Shown: positions 50,125-59,195, counted from the first letter of the stretch. The stretch is DNA of 64,000 nt from Iamia sp038233075 (GCA_038233075.1 JBBSMQ010000001.1:117987-181986), one strand, 5' to 3'. Notes: generated from the letters alone by a model not told the origin. Translations and numbers: made by a program.

Positions 50125-51819
50125 ATGGACGATCATCGGGCCGTGCCCCGGGTGACCCAGACCGTCGTCGTGGACGCTGGCACCGCCGAGGACCTCCTCG
50201 GCGCCCGCCACGACCTCCTGGACGAGCGGGCGTGGAGCGACGAGGACGAGGCGGCCTGGGACGGCGACGACCCCGACGGCGAACTCGAGGCCGACGGCGA
50301 CATCGGCATCGCCGCTGACGAGGACGCCGACGTCCGCACCGCCACCTTCGCCCTGGCCCGGGGCCCGATGACCATCTACCGGCGCGACGTGCGGGCCGCC
50401 CCGGTCGACGACGGTCGGATCGAGGTGACCGAGACGACCCGGTTCCGCTCCGCCCTCGGCCCCTGGGGTGCCGTCGTCGCCTTCCCGGTGTCCCGGGCCC
50501 TACGCCGTACCTCCGGACGCACCCGGCCCCGCAGCCCCTTCTGGGCCCCGCCCGAAGCGCTCGACACCAGATCCGGCACCGTCCTCGGGCTGCTGCTCAC
50601 CCTGGCCCTCGTCGCCGGCTACCTGGGCACTGTGATGACCCAGACCATCACGTTCGCGGCCGACGAGTTCGGGCGCGGCACCACCGCCCAGGGCGGGGCC
50701 CTGGCCGCAGTGCGGATCGGCACCCTGGGCAGCCTGGTGCTGGTGGCCATGGCCGACCGCCAGGGCCGGCGCAAGCTGCTGCTCGCGTCCCTGACCGCCG
50801 CCATCCTGGCCACGGTGCTGGGCGCCTTCTCCCCCACCCTCGAGGTGCTCGGGGTCAGCCAGACCCTGGCCCGGGGCTTCACCACCGCCGTCACCCTCCT
50901 GCTGGCCGTCGTGGCCGCGGAGGAGATGCCCGCCGGGGCCCGGGCCTACGCCATCAGCGTCATGACCATGACCGGCGCGCTGGGGGCGGGCATGGCCATC
51001 TGGGCCCTCCCCCTGGCCGACGTGGGCGAGCAGGGGTGGCGGATCCTGTACGTGCTGCCGCTGCTGGGCCTGCCCGTCGTGGCCCGGGTCCGCCGCACGC
51101 TGCCCGAGAGCCTGCGCTTCGTGCGTTCCCACCGCTCGGCGACGGTGCTGCGGGGCCACGTCGGCCGCCTGGCCGCCATCGGGGGAGCGATGTTCTGCGC
51201 GGCGGCGTTCGGCGCGCCCAGCAGCCAGCTGCTCAACGACTTCCTCCGTGACGAGCGGGGGTTCTCGGCCGCTCGCATCTCGCTGTTCACCATCCTCACC
51301 AGCACCCCCGCCGGCATCGCCCTGGTGGCCGGAGGTCGCCTGGCCGACACGCGCGGCCGGCGTCACGTCGTGGCGGTGGGCGTGGCCGGCGGGGCGCTGC
51401 TGGCGGCCTGGGGCTTCACCGCCCACGGCTGGCCCCTGTGGGCTGCCAACCTCGGTGGCACCATGCTCGGGGCCCTGGCCGTGCCCGCCCTCGGCGCCTA
51501 CGGGCCCGAGCTGTTCCCCACCGCGGCGCGCGGCAAGGCCAACGGAGTCCTGCAGCTGCTGTCGGTGGCCGGTAGCGCCCTCGGCCTCGTCGTGGCCGGC
51601 ATCGCCAAGGACCGCTGGGGCCAGCTCTCCGACGGGATCTTCCTGCTGCTGCCGCTGGGGCTCCTCGTCGCGGTGCTGGCCCTGACCGTTTTCCCGGAGA
51701 CGGCCCGACGGGAGCTGGAGGACATCAACCCCGAAGACGACGTTCCTGGTGCCCCGGGTTCGCTCGGAGGGGCCGCGGCGGTGCCGCCCGCCGGGATCCC
51801 GCCCCCCGGACTCACCTAG
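50125..51819 (+). CDS. MFS transporter with an N-terminal soluble extension
   Basis: 564 residues. The first 150 are soluble: TQTVVVDAGTAEDLLGARHD, a very acidic stretch (WSDEDEAAWDGDDPDGE), then IYRRDVRAAPVDDGRIEVTE and RSALGPWGAVVAFPVSRALRR, perhaps an SRPBCC-like domain. Twelve helices follow, with MFS motif A MADRQGRRKLLLAS, a matching ADTRGRRHVVA in the second half and ELFPTAARGKANG. This is the sugar/metabolite-type MFS layout. The substrate is unknown. The ATG at 50125 is the first start before the conserved text. Confidence 0.82.
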   Translation: MDDHRAVPRVTQTVVVDAGTAEDLLGARHDLLDERAWSDEDEAAWDGDDPDGELEADGDIGIAADEDADVRTATFALARGPMTIYRRDVRAAPVDDGRIEVTETTRFRSALGPWGAVVAFPVSRALRRTSGRTRPRSPFWAPPEALDTRSGTVLGLLLTLALVAGYLGTVMTQTITFAADEFGRGTTAQGGALAAVRIGTLGSLVLVAMADRQGRRKLLLASLTAAILATVLGAFSPTLEVLGVSQTLARGFTTAVTLLLAVVAAEEMPAGARAYAISVMTMTGALGAGMAIWALPLADVGEQGWRILYVLPLLGLPVVARVRRTLPESLRFVRSHRSATVLRGHVGRLAAIGGAMFCAAAFGAPSSQLLNDFLRDERGFSAARISLFTILTSTPAGIALVAGGRLADTRGRRHVVAVGVAGGALLAAWGFTAHGWPLWAANLGGTMLGALAVPALGAYGPELFPTAARGKANGVLQLLSVAGSALGLVVAGIAKDRWGQLSDGIFLLLPLGLLVAVLALTVFPETARRELEDINPEDDVPGAPGSLGGAAAVPPAGIPPPGLT

Positions 51820-51822
51820 CAT
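51817..51822 (+). promoter_or_regulatory. Predicted -10 box of the L,D-transpeptidase gene
   Basis: TAGCAT lies 8 nt before the GTG at 51831 and overlaps the stop of the upstream MFS gene, so the L,D-transpeptidase has its own promoter. Confidence 0.4.
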
Positions 51823-51830
51823 CCGCAACC

Positions 51831-52841
51831 GTGAGATGGCCCGAGCCCACCCGCAAGCGCCTCCTGCTGGCCGGGGGCGGGCTGGCCGCCGTCGTGCTGG
51901 TGGTGGCCAGCGCCTTCTCGTGCACTCGCACCGAGCCGGAGCTGGGCCCCGCCGCCTTCCGGCCCACCACCACGATCACCACCACGCTCGCACCGACCAG
52001 CACCGAACCCGGCGCCACCGCACCGACCAGCACCGAACCCGGCGCCACCGCGCCGACCACGGCCGCCCCCACCACCGCACCGACCAGCACCGAACCCGGC
52101 GCCACCGCGCCGACCACGGCCGCCCCCACCACCGCGCCGGCGACGGCCACCACCGAAGGGGCAGGCGGGGTGGGCGGGACCGGCGACACCCGCCCGTCGA
52201 GCGGTCCCGAGGGTCCCGGCGGCCTCAGCGCCCTCCCGGCCCGCACCAGCGAGGTGGCCACGGTCAGGGTCGGCATCGACGAGGTCTCCCTCCACGACGG
52301 GCCCACCGGTGGCCCGACCGGCGCCCTGGCCGCCACCGGCGACTACGGGCAGCGCCAGGTCTTCCTGGTGGTGGGCCGTGAGGGCGGGCGACTGCACGTC
52401 CTGCTCCCCACCCGTCCCAACGGCTCCAAGGCCTGGATCGACGCGAGCGACGTCGACGTCACGACTCACGACTATCAGATCCAGGTGTCGATCTCGGAGT
52501 ACCGGCTCATGGCCCAGAAGGGCACCGAGGTGGTGGTGGACACGCCGATCGGCGTCGGCACCCAGGACACGCCCACGGTCGGCGGCGAGTTCTACACCTG
52601 GGTCCTGATCGACCCGACCAACAGCGGCTACGGCTCCTACGCCTACGGCCTGTCGGGGTTCTCGACCCTGGAGCAGTTCAACGGCGGCGACGGCCGCATG
52701 GGCGTCCACGGCACCACCGACGACTCCTCCATCGGCCGCAGCGTCAGCCACGGCTGCATCCGGGTCCCCGACGACGTCGTGGTCGACATGGTCGAGCAGC
52801 TCGGCCTCCCCCTCGGCGTCCCCGTCACCGTCTACGCCTGA
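51831..52841 (+). CDS. L,D-transpeptidase (YkuD) with Thr/Pro repeat stalk
   Basis: 336 residues. A membrane anchor or signal (LLLAGGGLAAVVLVVASAFSC) covers 11-31 and ends in Cys, possibly a lipobox. A stalk of tandem APTSTEPGAT and APTTAAPTT units (about 53-105) spans the wall. A middle SH3-like part (VRVGIDEVSLHDGPTGGP) precedes the YkuD domain with its HGT motif and SVSHGCIRVPDD, catalytic C309. It makes 3-3 crosslinks in peptidoglycan outside the membrane. The stalk is encoded by nearly identical 30-nt DNA repeats (about 51989-52140). Confidence 0.92.
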   Translation: MRWPEPTRKRLLLAGGGLAAVVLVVASAFSCTRTEPELGPAAFRPTTTITTTLAPTSTEPGATAPTSTEPGATAPTTAAPTTAPTSTEPGATAPTTAAPTTAPATATTEGAGGVGGTGDTRPSSGPEGPGGLSALPARTSEVATVRVGIDEVSLHDGPTGGPTGALAATGDYGQRQVFLVVGREGGRLHVLLPTRPNGSKAWIDASDVDVTTHDYQIQVSISEYRLMAQKGTEVVVDTPIGVGTQDTPTVGGEFYTWVLIDPTNSGYGSYAYGLSGFSTLEQFNGGDGRMGVHGTTDDSSIGRSVSHGCIRVPDDVVVDMVEQLGLPLGVPVTVYA

Positions 52842-52962
52842 CGCCTCGCCTCCACCGGTTCACCCGGTCGACGGATGGGCGGACCTCGGACGTGCAGAAG
52901 CCTGGCGCGAGCGCGCTGTCGCCAGCTCGTCAGGAAGCCCCTGGAGTCGCAGTGTCCAGGCC

Positions 52963-53244
52963 CTACTCCTCGCCATCGGGGTCGCCGTATACCGGAGGCA
53001 ACGTCCGCACTTCCCCGCCTTCGACGACGAACTCGAGGAACACCTCCCAACCCGCGTCTTCCCACTTGTCGCGAGAAACGGTGAACTGGAGATCGTCCAC
53101 AACGATCTTGCCTCGTGCTGTCCTGGGTGGCGAGAGCAGCGTGCTCCAGGCGCAATGCGCGAGCCCATCGACCTGGGCAATCGCAGCGATGAGGCCATTC
53201 GGTCTGTCCCTGGCCGCATGGCCGCCCCCGTGGTTCCGCAGCAA
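52963..53244 (-). CDS. Hypothetical small protein in a lower-GC stretch
   Basis: Up to 93 residues. The C-terminal half is protein-like: KIVVDDLQFTVSRDKWEDAG, VFLEFVVEGGEVRTLPPVYG and a final DPDGEE, suggesting a small beta-alpha domain. The surrounding 52850-53350 uses more A and T at third positions than its neighbours, which may mean recent acquisition. The start is uncertain, with no Shine-Dalgarno or TAnnnT box. No family is recognised. Confidence 0.4.
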   Translation of the reverse strand: MLRNHGGGHAARDRPNGLIAAIAQVDGLAHCAWSTLLSPPRTARGKIVVDDLQFTVSRDKWEDAGWEVFLEFVVEGGEVRTLPPVYGDPDGEE

Positions 53245-53356
53245 CCCGCACCGGAGGGGTCGACCGCACTGTGTGACAAGTGTCTTATGGTTCGGGGGTT
53301 CCCGTCAAGCAGCCCATTCGCTCGCTCCGGCACCGGCTCATCCCTCCATCCGCAGG

Positions 53357-53923
53357 TCAGGTGAGGGTGGCGAGCCAGTCGGCGACGGCGGTGGCGATCT
53401 CGTCGTCGCGGCCCTTGGGGTCGTGGCGGGCGCCGCCGAGCCACACGTGGGTCACGGGGCCGGCGATGGTCGCGGTGGCGGCCTCCAGCTCCTCGGGGGT
53501 GCCGAAGGGGTCGCGGGTGCCGCCGACGAACAGGCACGGCACCGCCAGCGCCGGCAGGTGCTCGGTGCGGCGACGCTCGGGCTTGCCCGGCGGGTGCAGC
53601 GGGTAGCTGAGCAGGACCAGGCCGGCGGCGGGCAGCCCCTCGGCCACGGCCATGGAGCACATGCGCCCACCCATCGAGCGCCCGCCCAGGACGATCCGGT
53701 CAGGGGCCACGTCGGCCTCGGTGGCCAGGACGCCGGCCTCCTCGACCACGCAGGCGACGAGCTTGACCGCCCGGTCCGGTGCCTTGCGGCCCTCGCGCCG
53801 GTACGGGAAGTCGACGCGCGCCACCGGCAGCGGCGCCACCGCGGCCTCGACCGCCAGCAGCGTGGAGTGCTCCCGACCGCTTCCCGCTCCGGGGGTGAGG
53901 AGGAGCGCGCCGGGAGCGCTCAT
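53357..53923 (-). CDS. Alpha/beta family hydrolase (dienelactone hydrolase-like)
   Basis: 188 residues. ALLLTPGAGSGREHSTLLAV gives the oxyanion part, IVLGGRSMGGRMCSMAVAEG the nucleophile elbow, LFVGGTRDPFGTPEELEA the acid and LGGARHDPKGRD the histidine. These short KANL3/Tex30-like hydrolases are cytosolic and of unknown substrate. The ATG at 53923 lies just after the J-domain gene stop (13 nt), so the two genes are probably cotranscribed. Confidence 0.85.
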   Translation of the reverse strand: MSAPGALLLTPGAGSGREHSTLLAVEAAVAPLPVARVDFPYRREGRKAPDRAVKLVACVVEEAGVLATEADVAPDRIVLGGRSMGGRMCSMAVAEGLPAAGLVLLSYPLHPPGKPERRRTEHLPALAVPCLFVGGTRDPFGTPEELEAATATIAGPVTHVWLGGARHDPKGRDDEIATAVADWLATLT

Positions 53924-53936
53924 CGGGGTGGCGAGC

Positions 53937-54638
53937 TCAAGACACGAGGAGGATGCGGCGGGCCTCGGTGAGCTCGGCGATGCGCTCGGCGGCGTCGGTC
54001 TGGCCGCCGCCGTGGTCGGGGTGGGCGATGCGAAGCAGGTCCCGGAACCGTCGCTGCACGTCCTTGCGGGCGGGGATGGGCCCGGCCAGGCCCAGCACGC
54101 CCAGGGCCCACGCCTCGGGATCGGCGTAGCGGCCCACTGCGGACAGGTCCATGCCCGTGCCGCCCACGACCTCGAGGATCCGGTCGTCGATGGCTCCACG
54201 CCAGGCGAGACCGCGACGGATCACCCGCATGACCGGGCCCCGGCTCTCCACCGGCAGGCGACCGGCGGCGTACACCGCGGCCAGGACCTGGGGACCGGGC
54301 GACGTGCCGGCGGTGGTGTCGAGGTCGAGGCGCATGCGCTCGCCGTCGCCCAGCAGCCGGTGGTGGCGGCGGTTGAGGCCGATGTGGTCGGTCTGGAAGC
54401 GATGCCGCAGACGGGGCTGAGGGATGCGCATGCCCTGCTCGACCTGGTGGGTCAGGCGGTCCAGCTCGCCGTGCAGGTCGAGGTCGACCTGGCCCACGAA
54501 GGCGGCGGCCACCGCGCCCAGGAGCAGGCCCCCGAAGCCCGGTGCCGGCGAGACCGGGAGCACCGAGGATCCCAGTGCCAGCCGCCGGGTGGGGGCGATG
54601 GGGCGGGACTGGAACACCTCCAGCTCGGCCAGGACCAT
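53937..54638 (-). CDS. J-domain protein
   Basis: 233 residues. The C-terminal 60 residues form a J domain: KDVQRRFRDLLRIAHPDHGG with the HPD motif that stimulates DnaK, then DAAERIAELTEARRIL. The N-terminal 170 residues are unusual, with a short hydrophobic stretch (GFGGLLLGAVAAAFVGQVDL). There is no Gly/Phe or zinc domain, so it is a type III co-chaperone. TACGGT lies 6 nt before the ATG at 54638. Confidence 0.82.
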   Translation of the reverse strand: MVLAELEVFQSRPIAPTRRLALGSSVLPVSPAPGFGGLLLGAVAAAFVGQVDLDLHGELDRLTHQVEQGMRIPQPRLRHRFQTDHIGLNRRHHRLLGDGERMRLDLDTTAGTSPGPQVLAAVYAAGRLPVESRGPVMRVIRRGLAWRGAIDDRILEVVGGTGMDLSAVGRYADPEAWALGVLGLAGPIPARKDVQRRFRDLLRIAHPDHGGGQTDAAERIAELTEARRILLVS

Positions 54639-54644
54639 CGGGTC

Positions 54645-54650
54645 ACCGTA
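54645..54650 (-). promoter_or_regulatory. Predicted -10 box of the J-domain gene
   Basis: TACGGT on the minus strand, 6 nt before the ATG at 54638. There is no Shine-Dalgarno. Confidence 0.4.
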
Positions 54651-54712
54651 CCGGTCGACAGCACGAGCCGGCCCTTCGGGACCCTGGTCTCCACGCCCGT
54701 AGCGAGCCTGGG

Positions 54713-55762
54713 TCAGACCAGGGGGCGCAGCAGGGTGCGGAGGGCGGTGGCCGCCTCCTCAATGTCCTCGTCCTGGGCCTCGGCGTCGCCCAGGCGCCCG
54801 CGCAGCACGTCGACCGCGGCCTTGATGGCGGTCCAGTCCCCCTCGGCGAAGCCGAACGGCAGGCCCATGCCGGCGGCGGACTCGGCCGCATCGTCGAAGC
54901 GGACGGTCGCGGTCTTGTCGGACGCGTCGTGGAGCAAGCGGTCTGAGGACACGAACAGCTCCGACAGGACCGCCTGGGCGTCAGGACCGTCGACCTCGTC
55001 GTCGGGGACCTGCTCGTCCTCCCAGGCCGAGGTGACCTCCTCGACCAGCGTGTCGACGCGCTCCTCGTCGTCGACCCCGATGGTGATCTCCTGGTAGCCC
55101 CGCATGTGGGGGACGCGTTGGTCGATGAGGGCTTCGACGAAGCGGTCCTCCAGCCCGCCGGGCCAGTCGCGCACGTCGTAGATGACGGGGTCGACCCCGG
55201 CCGGCAGGTCCAGGGCCATCCGCTCGTCGATCTCGTCGATGAGGTCGTCGACGATCTCGGCGTCGCCGGCCGCCACCACGAGGGTCCCGGCCTGCCAAAC
55301 GCGCCGGACCCTCACGCCTTCCAGGATCTCGTCGAGCAGCTTGCGCTCCCGGGCCCCCCACTCCGACAGCTCGAACTCCACCTCTCGGAAGCCGCCCTCC
55401 TCCTCGTCGGTGTCGCCGGCGTGCCCGGTGTCCTCCCCTCCTGCGACGATCTCCTCAGCGCCGTCGGAGTCGTCATCTCCTGTCTCGTCGGCCTCCACGG
55501 GCCCGCCCGCGCCCTCGTCACCTCCGTCGGCGTCCTCGTCTCCCTCGGCGTCGCCATGGACCGCTTCCCCATCGACGGCGTCCTCATCGGCGGCGTCGTC
55601 ATCTGTCGCGGCGCCGCCCTCGGCCTCGCCGTCGGTCGGGCCGTCCGGCAGGGACGCGTCGTCCGTGGCCGGAGCGGCGTCGCGCTCGGAGACGCCGTCC
55701 GCAACCGCCTCATCCTCGGGCTCGTCGGAGTCGTCGCGACCGAAGAGCCGTCGCAGCTTCAT
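54713..55762 (-). CDS. Highly acidic protein with two related small domains
   Basis: 349 residues. After MKLRRLFGRDDSD the chain is extremely acidic to about residue 130 (Asp/Glu/Gly/Ala). Then LDEILEGVRVRRVWQAGTLV with AGDAEIVDDLIDEIDER, and FVEALIDQRVPHMRGYQEIT with VDDEERVDTLVEEV, look like two copies of a small ferredoxin-like unit, perhaps DUF2007-type. The rest is helical and ends in EEAATALRTLLRPLV. It is cytosolic. GAGG lies about 8 nt before the ATG. I do not recognise a function. Confidence 0.7.
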   Translation of the reverse strand: MKLRRLFGRDDSDEPEDEAVADGVSERDAAPATDDASLPDGPTDGEAEGGAATDDDAADEDAVDGEAVHGDAEGDEDADGGDEGAGGPVEADETGDDDSDGAEEIVAGGEDTGHAGDTDEEEGGFREVEFELSEWGARERKLLDEILEGVRVRRVWQAGTLVVAAGDAEIVDDLIDEIDERMALDLPAGVDPVIYDVRDWPGGLEDRFVEALIDQRVPHMRGYQEITIGVDDEERVDTLVEEVTSAWEDEQVPDDEVDGPDAQAVLSELFVSSDRLLHDASDKTATVRFDDAAESAAGMGLPFGFAEGDWTAIKAAVDVLRGRLGDAEAQDEDIEEAATALRTLLRPLV

Positions 55763-55917
55763 CGCCGCCACCTCGAGGACGGCCGCCGGAGCAGAGCGGG
55801 TGCGCGCATCAGACCAGTATCGCAGGGCGCCTCCCCGTGCCATGCCAGGGGCTGACGACGATGGTCGTCGAGGCGGGCGAGCCGCGGCCGACGCCTGTCG
55901 GCCGCTCGTCGCCTCGC

Positions 55918-56300
55918 TCAGGGTTCGGGGTTCCGGTCCAGCCAGAGCTGGAGCGTCTCGGTCGTCCAGGTCGCGACGCCCACCCCGAGGAAGTCGTTGT
56001 CGTTGGTCCAGATGCTCGCCGCCACCGCCAGGGCACACGCGACCACGGGCCAGTCCCGGGGGTCCCGCTGCGATCGAGCACGAGCCTCCTCTTCGAGGGC
56101 GGAGCAGATGGCCCCGTCGATGACCACCACGTTCGCCTCCATCGCCCCGAGGCAGAGCGTCCTCAACTCGTCACCGGTGCTCGGGGCCAGGCCTCGCCGT
56201 TCGACGAAGGTCTCGATCCGCCGAGGGAGCTCGACCTGGGTCTCACCCCACATCTGCTCCGGCAGGAACAGGCTCGCGCCGGGCTCGGGCGGTGTGTGCC
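55918..56300 (-). pseudogene. PIN-domain protein lacking its N-terminus
   Basis: The frame reads ASLFLPEQMWGETQVELPRR, ELRTLCLGAMEANVVVIDGA and RDPRDWPVVACALAVAASIWTNDNDFLG, the second half of a PIN nuclease (VapC-like) with the later acidic residues. The conserved upstream text continues past the ATG at 56253, but the first strand with its DxN active-site motif is missing. No antitoxin gene is next to it. It is probably a truncated toxin gene. Confidence 0.6.
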
Positions 56301-56404
56301 CACCTGGCTCGTGGCGCGCCTCCTGCGCCCTGGTCGCCCTTCCGTCGATGGGTGCCCCGTGCTGCGGCCCATCGACGGGCTCTCCTGGGTCGGAACGGAC
56401 GCTC

Positions 56405-56520
56405 GCCGACCACCCCCGGACGCATGGCCGGTGGCCGCATCCAGAGCGCGGGCCAGGTCGAGGGTGAAGGCCAGGTAGGCGCCACCGAGGGCGATGGCGG
56501 CGACCAGGTAGACCAGCCCC
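56405..56520 (-). pseudogene. Possible remnant of a membrane protein end
   Basis: Just upstream of the PIN remnant the minus frame reads LVYLVAAIALGGAYLAFTLD and then LARALDAATGHA. This looks like a last membrane helix, faintly like those of heme O synthases, with no upstream gene. The helicase gene begins its end at 56542. It is probably a fragment left by a deletion. Confidence 0.25.
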
Positions 56521-56541
56521 GTTCGAGGACAGGGCAGAGCA

Positions 56542-59169
56542 CTACGCGTCGGGGGTGGCGGCCACCAGGGCGAGGATGTCGGCGCCGTAGCGCTCGAGCT
56601 TGGCGGGGCCGATGCCCGGCACCTTGGCCAGTGCCGTGGTGGTGGCCGGCGCTCGCTCGGCCAGGGCGTGGAGGGTGGCGTCGGAGAACACCACGTAGGC
56701 GGGGACGCTGTCGGATCGGCTCCGTTCCCGGCGCCAGGCCCGGAGGGCCTCGGCCCGCTCGGCTGCCGCTCCGGTGAGCGGCTCGCCCGACGGCGCCCGT
56801 CCCCCCTCGCGCCGCTCCCGGGCGGTGGTCGGCGCCTCCCGGCCGGTCCGACGGGCGCGCTCCGGGCGGGCCGGGGCCTCGCCGGTGAGCTCGTCCAGGA
56901 ACACCGAGGGCCGACTGGCGTCGCCCAGCACCACCACCCGGTCCTGGGCGCGGGTGATCGCCACGTGGAGCACCCGTCGCTCCTCCTCCTCGTCGGCGGC
57001 GAGCCGGTGGGGCAGCAGACCAGCGGTGACGCCGGCCACCACGACGCGGGGCCACTCCCGACCCTTCACCCGGTGCACCGTCGACAGGGTGACCGCCGGG
57101 CCCGACACTCCGCCTCCGCCGAGGGCTCGACGCAGCCAGACGTCGAACCCGTCGAGCGCGGGGTGGAGGTCGGCCACCTGGAGGAGGGCCTCCAGGTCGT
57201 CGAGCTGGCTGGAGCCCTCGCCGCCCTTGGAGCGGTCGAGGCCCTCCATGGCCTCGCCCAGGCCGACATCGTCGCGGATCACCTCCAGGGCGGCGCGGGT
57301 GGTGCCGCCACCGGCCGCCGCCACCCGTTCCAGGTCCGCAGCGAGCGACGCCACCTTGTCGGCCACCTTGGCGTCGTCGAGGCGCTCGGCGATCGACGCC
57401 ACGTCGGCCACGCTCATGCGGCGCCGGAACCACTTGGTGATCCACTGCGGGAGACCCCGTGACGGGCGTCGGTACACCTCGGCCAGGTCGGCCGGGTCGA
57501 TGGCCCCGGGGTCGTCGGCGATGCGGAGGTAGGCCAGGGCGGCCCGGGCCCCGGTGCGGTCGAGCAGCTCGGGCCCGACGGTGGAGCGGACGGGCGCACC
57601 CGCCTCGACCAGGGCCACGTGGGGGGCGAGGAGCAGGGCGTGGACCCGGGTGAGCACGGCGATGTGGGCGGGCGAGATGCCCTCGTCGAGCCAGCCCTGC
57701 ACCACCCCGACCAGGGTCTCGGCCCCGGCCGAGGGGTCGTGGGGGGCGATCCGGAGGACGGCGAGGTCGGCGTCGGCGTCCGACCGGGGCCGGATCACCT
57801 TCTCGACGCGGCGGTGGTTGTAGCCGAGGAGCGTCGCCGCGGTGGCGACGATGGGCGCCGCGCACCGGTGGTTGACCTCCAGGGCGTGGGTCCCACCGCC
57901 GGGGAACCACGAGGCGAAGTCGATGAGGAAGCGGGGATCGGCCCCGGCGTGTCCGTAGATCACCTGGTCGTCGTCGCCGACGCCGAACACGTCGAGCGGG
58001 GGTCCCGCGACCAGCCGCAGCAGCAGCACGTGGGCGGGGGTGAGGTCCTGGAGCTCGTCGACGAGGAGGTGCCGGTGGCGGGCCTGGACCCGTCGCCGCA
58101 GGCCGCCGTCGGTGAGGAGGGCCTCGATGGCGGCGGTCACCTGCTCGTCGAAGTCGACCACGCCGCGGCGGGCCAGCTCGGCCCGGTAGGGGGCCACCAC
58201 GTCGGCCAGGCCGGGGACATCGCCCCGGTCGGACTCCACCCGGGCCGGGTGGCGGAGTCCGAGGCGGACCTCGGTCAGGGCCTCGAGGTACGGCGCCACC
58301 GGATCGGTGTTGGCCCGACGCTGGCGGCGGGGCAGCATGCCGTCGAGGAGGCGGCGCACCTCGCGCTCGTCGATGACCGGCGGAGCGCCGTCGCGGGCCT
58401 GGCCGACGATGCTGTAGGCCAGACCGTTCAGGGTCTGGACCCGTGCGCCCAGGCCCTCGGTGCGCTCGACCATCTCGTCGCGGGCCTTGACGTTGTAGGC
58501 CACGGCCAGCACCGAGCCGGGCTCCCACCCGCGGTCGACGAGGAGGTGGCGGAGGCGTTCGGTGAGGACACGGGTCTTGCCCGAGCCGGCGGGCGCGACG
58601 ATGCGGGCCGGGCCCCGCCAGTGGGCCACCGCGGCGCGCTGGTCGTCGGCCAGGTCGGCGGTCACCTCCACCGGCTCGGGGGCGACGATGATGCGGCCCG
58701 CCTCCACCGTCTCGCGGTGGACCAGGCCCAGGCCCTCGACCTCGACGCGGGCGAAGGGCTGGCGCGGGCCGCCGTCGACCCACAGGGCGGTGCCGTCGGC
58801 CAGGGCCACGTCGCCGGGACCCTCAGGGGTGGGTGCGGCGCCGTCGGCCAGCCGGGCCGCCTTGACCCCCCACCACCACACGGGGGCCTCGCCCCGGGCG
58901 TCCCAGGTGTTGGCCCACACCAGGAAGTGCAGTCGGTCGCCGGGGATGTCGAGGTCGACGCCGAGGTCCCACGGCGTCCCCTCGACCACCTCGGGCGTGC
59001 GGAACCGCGCCGGGTCGATGGTCAGCTCGATCACGGTGGGACGGCGCTCGGCCCACGCCTCGTGCAGCGCGGCCACGGTGGGACCCGGGTCGGCCAGCGC
59101 GGCCTCGGCGATCGCGACCCGGGGCGCGCCGTCCCACCCCGGCGGCGCGGGCTGGGCGGCGCCGACCAC
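56542..59169 (-). CDS. UvrD/Rep-family DNA helicase with HRDC domain
   Basis: 875 residues from the GTG at 59169. An N-terminal domain of about 185 residues (VGVDLDIPGDRLHFLVWANT, APVWWWGVKAARL) is not recognised. Walker A is VAPAGSGKTRVL at about 192. Then come LLVDELQDLTPAH (motif II), GVGDDDQVIYGHAGAD (III), EVNHRCAAPIV (IV), TVHRVKGREWPRVVVAG (V) and HVAITRAQDRVVVLG (VI). The C-terminal HRDC-like module is FSDATLHALAERAP and VPGIGPAKLERYG. It unwinds DNA 3' to 5', as UvrD2 does. It starts 26 nt after the Ppx/GppA stop, in the same operon. Confidence 0.9.
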   Translation of the reverse strand: MVGAAQPAPPGWDGAPRVAIAEAALADPGPTVAALHEAWAERRPTVIELTIDPARFRTPEVVEGTPWDLGVDLDIPGDRLHFLVWANTWDARGEAPVWWWGVKAARLADGAAPTPEGPGDVALADGTALWVDGGPRQPFARVEVEGLGLVHRETVEAGRIIVAPEPVEVTADLADDQRAAVAHWRGPARIVAPAGSGKTRVLTERLRHLLVDRGWEPGSVLAVAYNVKARDEMVERTEGLGARVQTLNGLAYSIVGQARDGAPPVIDEREVRRLLDGMLPRRQRRANTDPVAPYLEALTEVRLGLRHPARVESDRGDVPGLADVVAPYRAELARRGVVDFDEQVTAAIEALLTDGGLRRRVQARHRHLLVDELQDLTPAHVLLLRLVAGPPLDVFGVGDDDQVIYGHAGADPRFLIDFASWFPGGGTHALEVNHRCAAPIVATAATLLGYNHRRVEKVIRPRSDADADLAVLRIAPHDPSAGAETLVGVVQGWLDEGISPAHIAVLTRVHALLLAPHVALVEAGAPVRSTVGPELLDRTGARAALAYLRIADDPGAIDPADLAEVYRRPSRGLPQWITKWFRRRMSVADVASIAERLDDAKVADKVASLAADLERVAAAGGGTTRAALEVIRDDVGLGEAMEGLDRSKGGEGSSQLDDLEALLQVADLHPALDGFDVWLRRALGGGGVSGPAVTLSTVHRVKGREWPRVVVAGVTAGLLPHRLAADEEEERRVLHVAITRAQDRVVVLGDASRPSVFLDELTGEAPARPERARRTGREAPTTARERREGGRAPSGEPLTGAAAERAEALRAWRRERSRSDSVPAYVVFSDATLHALAERAPATTTALAKVPGIGPAKLERYGADILALVAATPDA

Positions 59170-59195
59170 GACCGAGCGCCCCAGGGGCCCGGGCC

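Noticed and set aside
49900..50211. 103-codon minus-strand ORF between murA and the MFS gene
   Set aside because: Only the last 16 residues look protein-like, and it overlaps the supported start of the MFS gene.
55918..56300. VapBC toxin-antitoxin module
   Set aside because: Only the second half of the PIN domain is present and no antitoxin gene lies beside it.
56243..58783. 846-codon minus-strand ORF overlapping the helicase gene
   Set aside because: Arg/Pro/Gly-rich out-of-frame reading; the helicase motifs are all in the other frame.
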